A stretch of 6,477 nucleotides of DNA from Hyphomicrobiaceae bacterium. GTDB taxonomy: Bacteria; Pseudomonadota; Alphaproteobacteria; Rhizobiales; Hyphomicrobiaceae. Below, in pieces: positions 1 through 4,729 of this stretch. Each line of letters opens with the position of its first letter. Positions within the stretch are counted from its first letter, which is position 1. Made by a program: the position numbers and the translations under genes. The notes below the pieces were generated by a model that was not told where the DNA came from, ran no database searches, and saw nothing but the letters and a program-made list of their open reading frames with translations. The DNA is taken from positions 5,934 through 12,410 of the forward strand of contig JAGRKR010000099.1 in NCBI GenBank assembly GCA_020442225.1, read 5' to 3'.

Positions 1-246
1 CGCGATCAGCGGCGAGACGACGATGGCGCAACCCGCACGCACCAGCGCGGGGATCTGATAGCAGAGCGACTTGCCGCCGCCGGTCGGCATCAGAGCCAGA
101 ACGTCGCGCCCCGCTATGACACTGGTGACGATCTCGGCCTGATGCGAGCGGAAGGCCGAATACCCCCACACGCGCGCCAGCACCGCCTCGGCCTCAGCCA
201 AGGCAGGCGTCGCCCTGCCCGATGATTTCGGCTCGACTGCCGGCAT
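1..246 (-). CDS. recQ: ATP-dependent DNA helicase RecQ, N-terminal part (cut by window edge)
   Basis: RecQ is a 3'-5' superfamily 2 DNA helicase acting in recombination and replication-fork repair in the cytoplasm. Only the first 82 residues are present; the rest lies left of position 1. The visible part carries the family's opening landmarks in the right order: the Gln motif around residues 31-37 (AFRSHQ), the Walker A loop [13 protein letters not shown] at about 55-67, and IVVSPLIA at 75-82. These align closely with what I know of E. coli RecQ. The ATG at 246-244 is preceded by a GGGGGA-like ribosome site about 8 bases upstream and gives an N-terminal extension of about 30 residues before the Gln motif, usual for the family. 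The gene is divergent from the small secreted-peptide gene and shares the 247-497 intergenic region with it. Nothing suggests damage. The symbol rests on these motifs alone, since the C-terminal zinc-binding and HRDC domains are outside the window. Confidence 0.93.
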   Translation of the reverse strand, partial: MPAVEPKSSGRATPALAEAEAVLARVWGYSAFRSHQAEIVTSVIAGRDVLALMPTGGGKSLCYQIPALVRAGCAIVVSPLIA

Positions 247-357
247 CCGCTGTCGTCCCCCGTCCGTGCGCCCGCACCCTAATCCGATTCGAGACCGCCG
301 AACCGCCCGGGCGAGGCCCCGACACTGCCCTGTCCTCACCATATCCCGGACAGACGC

Positions 358-385
358 TTGACGTCCGACGCCGGAAGGATAGGCT
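358..385 (+). promoter_or_regulatory. Candidate sigma70-type promoter for the small secreted-peptide gene
   Basis: TTGACG at 358-363 and TAGGCT at 380-385 are separated by 16 bases. The -35 element is good; the -10 element is weak. Transcription from here would give a leader of roughly 100 bases before the ATG at 498. No convincing promoter was found for the divergent recQ gene in the same gap. Confidence 0.35.
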
Positions 386-497
386 GTTTCCCGTCGAATT
401 GGCACGGCCCCACTGCACAATTCCCCTCCCCGGATGGGAAGTCTGCGGGCAGAGTCCAGCCGTGGGCCAAGTCCGGCTCCAACAAGGGAACACGACA

Positions 498-716
498 ATG
501 AAAAAGCTTCTGATTGCCGGCGCTGTGGTGGCGCTGTGCACGGGGTTGAGTGTCGGCACCGCTTCAGCCGCGCCGAGCAGCAGCGTGCAGCGCGCTCTGG
601 TCGGACAGGGCGCCGAGTTGAGCCCGGTTCTGCAGGTTCGCCGCTGGTGCAAGCGCCGCTGCTGGCGCACCCGTCGCGGCATTCGGTGCGTCCGTCGTTG
701 CTGGCGCCGCTGGTAG
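498..716 (+). CDS. Small secreted Arg/Trp/Cys-rich cationic peptide precursor (72 aa), unrecognised
   Basis: I do not recognise a named family. The product begins with a clear Sec-type signal peptide: MKK, a hydrophobic core at residues 4-19, then TASA with cleavage expected after Ala24. The predicted mature peptide has 48 residues. Its first half is bland ([20 protein letters not shown]). Its last 25 residues hold 12 of the 13 mature arginines plus one lysine, four tryptophans and all four mature cysteines. The cysteines, at precursor positions 51, 55, 64 and 68, give C-X3-C-X8-C-X3-C, built from WCKRRCW and RCVRRCW. The only acidic mature residue is one Glu, so net charge is about +13. AAGGGA at 484-490 lies about 8 bases before the ATG and fixes the start; the frame is open further upstream but without signs of coding. 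The gene stands alone, with its own candidate promoter and a downstream stem-loop. Possible roles are an antimicrobial or envelope-binding peptide, or one of the small basic secreted proteins of unknown role that I recall in Hyphomicrobiales. Function is inference. Confidence 0.8.
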   Translation: MKKLLIAGAVVALCTGLSVGTASAAPSSSVQRALVGQGAELSPVLQVRRWCKRRCWRTRRGIRCVRRCWRRW

Positions 717-740
717 GCCGGACGACGCATAGAGCGACAT

Positions 741-775
741 CGACGGCCTCATCCGCAGCACGGGTGAGGCCGTCG
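741..775 (+). terminator. Stem-loop, terminator-like, after the small peptide gene
   Basis: CGACGGCCTCA (741-751) and TGAGGCCGTCG (765-775) form a perfect 11-bp stem around a 13-base loop, 24 bases after the stop codon at 714-716. No T-run follows on either strand, so it is not a classical intrinsic terminator. It could still end transcription or protect the 3' end of the message. Confidence 0.45.
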
Positions 776-808
776 TCATGAAGGCCCCCAGCGCGCGAGA
801 TCGGGCCT

Positions 809-824
809 CGCCGATCGATCGGCG
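809..824. repeat. 16-bp perfect palindrome upstream of the lipocalin-like gene
   Basis: CGCCGATCGATCGGCG is its own reverse complement. It ends 24 bases before the ATG at 849 and lies just before the ribosome site. It could be an operator for a dimeric repressor or a small hairpin in the mRNA leader. No protein can be assigned to it. Confidence 0.5.
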
Positions 825-848
825 TGACAGCGCGAACGGAGTGGGACG

Positions 849-1244
849 ATGCAGGATATCACCGGGACATGGCGTCTCGTGCGCGCCACCGCCGTCACCA
901 GCGACGGCCGCCCTCTCCCGCCCCCCTACGGCGGCGACAAGGCGATGGGCACCGTCACACTCAGGAGCGACGGACGCATGGCCGCCGTGCTGTGTGACGG
1001 ACGCAGCACGATCCCAGCCGGAGAGACGCGCGAGTACAGCTCCTATTGCGGCGCCTACACCTGCGACGGCAAGCGCCTCGTGACGCGCGTCGACGCCGCC
1101 GCCGATGCCGAGCGGCTCGGCACCGATCAGGTCCGGGACGTGCGCTTCGAGGGCGCCATCATGGTGCTGCGGCCACCGCCGCGCGCCTACCGTAACGGCA
1201 CGATCGAGCATCGGGAGCTGTACTGGGAGCGGATTTCTCCCTAG
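849..1244 (+). CDS. Lipocalin-like domain protein (131 aa)
   Basis: This is a small single-domain protein resembling the bacterial lipocalin-like family (Pfam lipocalin_5 type), predicted beta-barrels of largely unknown ligand. The family signature is visible through the length: GTWRLV at residues 6-11, the G-T-V-T-L-x-x-D-G-R-M strand at 34-44, EYSSYCGAY at 62-70, the [12 protein letters not shown] segment at 91-102, and the closing ELYWERI at 123-129. There is no signal peptide or membrane segment, so it is expected in the cytoplasm. Three cysteines (49, 67, 72) are present without an obvious metal pattern. GGAG at 838-841 lies 7 bases before the ATG, and 131 residues is a normal length. 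The gene appears monocistronic. Its TAG stop (1242-1244) overlaps the stop of the convergent ModA-like gene. The domain call is firm in style; the function is unknown. Confidence 0.8.
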   Translation: MQDITGTWRLVRATAVTSDGRPLPPPYGGDKAMGTVTLRSDGRMAAVLCDGRSTIPAGETREYSSYCGAYTCDGKRLVTRVDAAADAERLGTDQVRDVRFEGAIMVLRPPPRAYRNGTIEHRELYWERISP

Positions 1245-2146
1245 ACGGCACCGGCGGCCTGCAGGCCGTGCGCCTCATAGATGCGGCCCACCTCCCGGCC
1301 GACCAGATACGCCGCGAACCCCTCGCCGAAGTCACCGGCCGGTGCGACGCACGCCACGGCGTATGTCGTCACCGGACCGGCCGTGGCGGGGATCATCTCG
1401 AACAGCTCCGGAAAGACGCGCGCATAGCGTAGCGCCAGGTGCGTATAGACGAGGCTGGCATCCGCCCGCCCCTCCGCCAGGATCTCGGGGATCTCACGGT
1501 GGTGGATGAGGCGCGACTTCACGACCTGTCCGCTTTCGAGATGGCGCATGAGCTGATCGGATGTCGAGACCTGCGGCGAGGCCTTGAGCGCATCCCTGAT
1601 CGCCTCGGCGTAGACGGTGAACGAGGCCGTCTCGGTGACCGGGTTCGAGAGAGCGAGCCGAACGTCGGGACGCAGCAGATCCTCGAGCGTGCGCACGCCA
1701 AGGGGATTGCCCTTCCGCACGAGGATAGCGGTGCCACGGCTCGCCGCGAAGACCCGGGGCGGCCCGATCAGTCCGTCGCTGTGGAGGCGACCCAGCACCT
1801 CGCGCGGCGAAATGAAAACGTGCGGCCGCAGGCTCAGCGTCAGATGCCCGAGGCTCAGGCGGCCCGATGCCAACGCCGCGATCAGAATGCGCGGCGGCGT
1901 CGTCAGATAGAGCACGTCGCCGATGTCGGGATGCGCTGCCGCAAAGGCGCGGATTGTCTCGGCGAGGGCCATATGGTGATTGCCGTCGGAGAAGACCACG
2001 AGACGCGCACGCGCAGGATCGCCGTGGATATCGAGCACGATGTTCGAGCACGGCGCAACCAACCGGCACGCTGGCTCGGCCGCCTCTGCCGCCTCGCGCG
2101 GCCACGGCAGGTCCGCGCGCGCACGGCCGGCGCGCTCTCCCGTCAT
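1241..2146 (-). CDS. ModA-like substrate-binding domain protein without signal peptide (301 aa)
   Basis: The protein resembles periplasmic type-2 binding proteins of the ModA/TupA group, which bind oxyanions such as molybdate, tungstate or sulfate. Landmarks are the first strand and helix RLVVFSDGNHHMALAETIRAF (residues 48-68), the loop PHVFISPREVLGRL (108-121), the second-lobe entry AILVRKGNPLGVRTLEDLL (140-158), VRLALSNPVTETAS (162-175) and the late segment ADASLVYTHLALRYARVFPELFE (228-250). Family members are normally exported, but here the first 47 residues are polar and Arg/Glu-rich, with no hydrophobic core and no lipobox, so a cytosolic location is likely. The ATG at 2146-2144 overlaps the regulator's TGA stop as ATGA, pointing to translational coupling. 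No ABC permease or ATPase gene lies nearby in the window. I infer a ligand-sensing or carrier role linked to the regulator. An exported protein with a misplaced start is less likely, because the fusion-free overlap fits this start well. Confidence 0.75.
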   Translation of the reverse strand: MTGERAGRARADLPWPREAAEAAEPACRLVAPCSNIVLDIHGDPARARLVVFSDGNHHMALAETIRAFAAAHPDIGDVLYLTTPPRILIAALASGRLSLGHLTLSLRPHVFISPREVLGRLHSDGLIGPPRVFAASRGTAILVRKGNPLGVRTLEDLLRPDVRLALSNPVTETASFTVYAEAIRDALKASPQVSTSDQLMRHLESGQVVKSRLIHHREIPEILAEGRADASLVYTHLALRYARVFPELFEMIPATAGPVTTYAVACVAPAGDFGEGFAAYLVGREVGRIYEAHGLQAAGAV

Positions 2147-2853
2147 AACCCCTCACTTTCGCATCGGCTGCGCAAGCGCGCGGGATCGACGATGTGCAGG
2201 TGGCGCGAGACGGGCCGGATCAAGCCATCGCGGTGAAGGCGGGCGAGCAGCGTCGTCGCGGTCTGTCGCGTGGTGCCGACGAGATGCGCCACGTCGGTGC
2301 GGGTCAGGTCGATATTCACGCAGATCTCGTCCGAGACGCGCACGAGAGCGCAGGGCGGCGGCAGGGAGCCAGCCGAGAAGCGCAGGAGCAGGCGCGTGAG
2401 GCGCGTCTCGACATCATCGGCAGCGATATCGACGAGCGCCGAGCCAAGAGTCCTGATGCGGGCCGAGAGAATGCCGATGGCGCGAAGGGCCGCCTGGGGA
2501 TGCTTGGCGAGAAACGCCAGGAAATCGTCCTGCTCGAGGACCAGCAGCTCCGTTGCGGTATTGGCTTCGGCCGAGATTTCGCGCACCGAGCCGCGGATGC
2601 TCTCGGCGACGCCGAAAATCTCGCCGGGAAAGCTGAACCAGAGGATGATCTCCCGGCCACCCGGCGTGAGCTGATAGAGCTTGATGCAGCCACTCGCGAC
2701 GATGTAGATCGCGCCGGACCGATCCCCCGCGGCGAAGACGTGTCGCCGCCGGGCCAGACGCACCCGGCTCGCCCGATGCAGGAGATCCTCGAGCTCGCTG
2801 ACCGAGAGACTCGACAGGAAATCCGCGTGCGCTGTCTTCCAAGCCTCGTCCAT
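2143..2853 (-). CDS. Crp/Fnr-family transcriptional regulator (236 aa)
   Basis: This is a DNA-binding regulator with a cyclic-nucleotide-binding-like sensor domain at residues 10-120 (VFAAGD at 39-44, GAIYIVASGCIKLYQLTPGGRE at 47-68, FPGEIFG at 75-81), a dimerisation helix at about 121-157, and a winged helix-turn-helix C-terminus at about 165-225 with the HTH at 183-212. The E. coli CRP cAMP contacts (the GE and RS of its binding loop) are not kept: the loop reads FGVAES...RE. The N-terminal cysteine cluster of FNR is also absent, so the effector is unknown. In the recognition helix TTRQTATT (194-201), the positions of CRP Glu181 and Arg185 hold Gln197 and Thr201. The start at 2853-2851 is chosen because GGAG lies 7 bases upstream and gives a normal family length; the frame is open to 3072, but that extension looks non-coding. 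It is the first gene of a two-gene unit with the ModA-like gene and is divergent from the transporter. Confidence 0.88.
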   Translation of the reverse strand: MDEAWKTAHADFLSSLSVSELEDLLHRASRVRLARRRHVFAAGDRSGAIYIVASGCIKLYQLTPGGREIILWFSFPGEIFGVAESIRGSVREISAEANTATELLVLEQDDFLAFLAKHPQAALRAIGILSARIRTLGSALVDIAADDVETRLTRLLLRFSAGSLPPPCALVRVSDEICVNIDLTRTDVAHLVGTTRQTATTLLARLHRDGLIRPVSRHLHIVDPARLRSRCESEGL

Positions 2854-2995
2854 CGACACGCTCCATGGCGCTCGAGTACGGCCGATCTGCGGCCCCGAAC
2901 TCGCGGTCCCAGCACGTCGTGGCTGGAGCTCTCGGTCCACCAGGCCACTGCACATCGCGCCCTCGGCTCGCCCCGAAAGGCCAGAACAGCGCCTC

Positions 2996-3026
2996 CCTAT
3001 CGTGACATGTCGCGAGTTCACGTCAA
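2996..3026 (-). promoter_or_regulatory. Weak candidate promoter for the regulator, with palindrome in the spacer
   Basis: Read on the minus strand, TTGACG (3026-3021) is followed 19 bases later by GATAGG (3001-2996). The spacing is long and the -10 weak. The 8-bp palindrome GACATGTC (3004-3011) sits in the spacer, a place where a bound regulator would block transcription, so autoregulation is possible. Confidence 0.25.
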
Positions 3027-3036
3027 TTCGCCGGAG

Positions 3037-3052
3037 TGTCGGCTGGACGACA
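3037..3052. promoter_or_regulatory. Crp/Fnr-architecture inverted repeat TGTCG-N6-CGACA
   Basis: TGTCGGCTGGACGACA has perfect 5-base half-sites with a 6-base spacer, the same geometry as the CRP consensus TGTGA-N6-TCACA. The half-site differs at the two inner positions. It lies 119 bases before the transporter start and 183 bases before the regulator start, so it could serve either operon. About one such exact repeat is expected by chance per kilobase, so this is suggestive only. Confidence 0.35.
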
Positions 3053-3105
3053 GCCCTGAGCCAGCCAACCATGCTCTGCTGTCAGATGCGAGGCCTCCCG
3101 ACCGC

Positions 3106-3138
3106 CTGCCCGCTGGGCAGTGAGCTCGATCAACGAGC
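3106..3138 (+). promoter_or_regulatory. Two small hairpins in the probable transporter mRNA leader
   Basis: CTGCCC (3106-3111) and GGGCAG (3115-3120) make a 6-bp stem with a 3-base loop. Only three bases further, GCTCG (3124-3128) and CGAGC (3134-3138) make a 5-bp stem with loop ATCAA. Both lie upstream of the ribosome site at 3161. They are short and no riboswitch class is recognised. Confidence 0.3.
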
Positions 3139-3160
3139 CGCGACACCGGGATGTGGCCCG

Positions 3161-3166
3161 GGAGGA
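3161..3166 (+). promoter_or_regulatory. Strong ribosome binding site deciding the transporter start
   Basis: GGAGGA lies 5 bases before the ATG at 3172. The earlier in-frame ATG at 3151 would place this site inside the coding region and has no such site of its own, so 3172 is preferred. Confidence 0.8.
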
Positions 3167-3171
3167 ACGCC

Positions 3172-4689
3172 ATGACCGACATCACGCAGACGCCGGTGCG
3201 CAGCGGGCTGCTCGACACCTTGCGCAACAATATCGCTCAGAGCGGCCGCAACCCGACGACGACTCTGGTCGGCTTCGTATCCGCCTGGGTTGTCTTCTTC
3301 CTCATACTCTGGGTGATGCCGCTTCCGAGCGGATTGACGCCTGCCGGCAAGGCCGTGCTCGCGGTCATGGCCTGGGCCACGATCATGTGGGTCTCGGAGG
3401 CGATCCCCGTCGGCATTTCCGGGCTTCTCATCCCGATGCTGCTCGTCATGACCGGAGCCATCCAAGGCCTTCCCCGCGCGGGCAGCGGCTTCTCGACCCC
3501 GGTGGTGTTCCTCTGCCTTTCGGCCTTCATCTTCGCCGCCATCATGCAGGCTGCCGGGCTCGACAGGCGCATCGCCCTCAATCTGCTGAAGTGGATGAAG
3601 GCGCAGACGGTGAACGGCGTCATCTGGGCCATGTTCGCCGTCAACTTCATCCTCTCGCTCATCATCCCCGCAGCCAACGCCCGCGCAGCCACGCTGCTGC
3701 CGGTCATCAACGGCATCTGCTCCTTCTTCGACGACGACGAGCAGGGCAAGGCCGGTCGCAAGGCCATCGTCATCCAGACGCTGGTCTACGGCTCGATGAT
3801 TTCCGGCATGTGCATCCTCACTGCCCACCTGCCGAACTACGTGCTGGTGAACCTCTTCGACAAGCAGCTCGGCATCAAGATTTCCTACTACCAGTGGTTC
3901 GTCATGCAGTGGCCATACCTCGGCATGTTCGTGCTGACGCAATTCTGGGTGCAACGCTACTTCAAGACGCGCGCAGTCGGCGTCAAGGGCGGCTTCCAGG
4001 CCGTCGAGCGCATGCAGTCGGAGTTGCCCAAGACCACGCAGAGCGAGTGGCTGATCATGCTGGTGTTCGGCCTCGTCGCCCTCGCCTGGATGACGGAGTC
4101 CGTGCACAAGATCCGCGCCGCCCCCGTGGCGCTCATCGGCCTCGCGGTCCTCTTCATCCCCGGCCTGTTCAGCTTCAAGTGGAAGGAGATCCAGGACAGG
4201 ACCATCTGGGGCACGCTGTTGCTGCTCGCCGGCGCGCTGTCGCTCTCGTCGGCCATGGCGTCGACCGGCCTCGCCAAGTGGCTCGCCGACGTCCTGCACC
4301 CCGTCACCACCGGCTACTCCTGGTGGATGATCATTCTCATCATGATGGTCGGCACGCACATCATTCGCATCGGCATGCTCTCGAACATCGCCGCCATCAC
4401 CATGCTGGCGCCGATCCTGATCGCACTCGCGCCCAAGCTCGGGCTGCATCCCGTGGCGTTCACCATGCTCGTCGCGGACACCGACACCTTCGCGTATCTG
4501 CTGCCGACGCAGATCACGGCGGCGGTCATCGCCTACTCGAGCGGCACCTTCACGATGACCGACTACTTCAAGGTCGGCTGGGTCGCCGTGTTGATCGCCA
4601 TCGCCTACGGCATCCTGGTCATGGCCCCCTGGTATGCCTACCTCGGCATCCCCGTCTGGGACCCCACGGCGCCGTGGCCCTTCAAGTAG
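3172..4689 (+). CDS. DASS/SLC13-family anion transporter (505 aa)
   Basis: This is an inner-membrane protein of the divalent anion:sodium symporter (DASS, SLC13) type, which moves dicarboxylates, tricarboxylates or sulfate. Hydrophobic segments run through the chain, for example at about 31-50, 61-77, 81-97, 110-126, 149-166, 201-218, 243-259, 292-307, 317-333, 346-362, 384-398, 404-420, 428-456 and 468-488, with the family's repeated-half layout. The two substrate/sodium-binding motifs, normally SNT and SNx, are at 168-170 and 404-406. The second is a normal SNI, but the first reads A-N-A followed by Arg171 (PAANARAATLLPV). That resembles the P-S-N-T-A-R version I associate with the oxoglutarate/malate and citrate branch, with both hydroxyl residues lost. 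The usual C-terminal PPNA is also missing: the stretch reads LPTQITAAVIAYSSGTF (444-460). The gene is divergent from the regulator and lies 40 bases before the DUF3604-type gene, probably in one operon. The substrate is not determinable. Confidence 0.87.
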   Translation: MTDITQTPVRSGLLDTLRNNIAQSGRNPTTTLVGFVSAWVVFFLILWVMPLPSGLTPAGKAVLAVMAWATIMWVSEAIPVGISGLLIPMLLVMTGAIQGLPRAGSGFSTPVVFLCLSAFIFAAIMQAAGLDRRIALNLLKWMKAQTVNGVIWAMFAVNFILSLIIPAANARAATLLPVINGICSFFDDDEQGKAGRKAIVIQTLVYGSMISGMCILTAHLPNYVLVNLFDKQLGIKISYYQWFVMQWPYLGMFVLTQFWVQRYFKTRAVGVKGGFQAVERMQSELPKTTQSEWLIMLVFGLVALAWMTESVHKIRAAPVALIGLAVLFIPGLFSFKWKEIQDRTIWGTLLLLAGALSLSSAMASTGLAKWLADVLHPVTTGYSWWMIILIMMVGTHIIRIGMLSNIAAITMLAPILIALAPKLGLHPVAFTMLVADTDTFAYLLPTQITAAVIAYSSGTFTMTDYFKVGWVAVLIAIAYGILVMAPWYAYLGIPVWDPTAPWPFK

Positions 4690-4729
4690 TCACCGGCAGG
4701 CACCTATTGCCCAAGAACAGGAGAGAACG

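Larger units (their letters stand above)
2854..3171. other. Divergent control region between the regulator and transporter operons
   Basis: This 318-base gap has no convincing gene; frames open across it lack ribosome sites and look like extensions. It holds inverted repeats, a possible promoter toward the regulator, and two small hairpins near the transporter start, listed separately. The pentamer TGTCG, in either orientation, occurs five times (2854-2858, 3008-3012, 3037-3041, 3048-3052, 3141-3145). I could not find a convincing -35/-10 pair driving the transporter. Confidence 0.6.

Noticed and set aside
399..416. TTGGCACG followed by a TGC, resembling a sigma54 -24/-12 promoter before the small peptide gene
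   Set aside because: The spacing between the GG and GC elements is 12 bases instead of the required 10, so it does not fit the sigma54 pattern.
1494..2156. A 220-codon minus-strand frame and overlapping plus-strand frames over the ModA-like gene
   Set aside because: They are Arg/Ala-rich shadow frames with no motif; the frame at 2146-1241 shows the binding-protein landmarks.
2854..3072. N-terminal extension of the Crp/Fnr regulator by 73 residues (open frame to 3072)
   Set aside because: The extension has no family similarity or ribosome site, while the ATG at 2853 has a well-placed GGAG and gives the normal length.
3130..4449. Long open frames (over 400 codons) opposite to or overlapping the transporter gene in other frames
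   Set aside because: They are by-products of GC-rich codon use. Their translations are His/Arg/Asp-rich low-complexity strings without domains, while the 3172-4689 frame gives a clear membrane protein.
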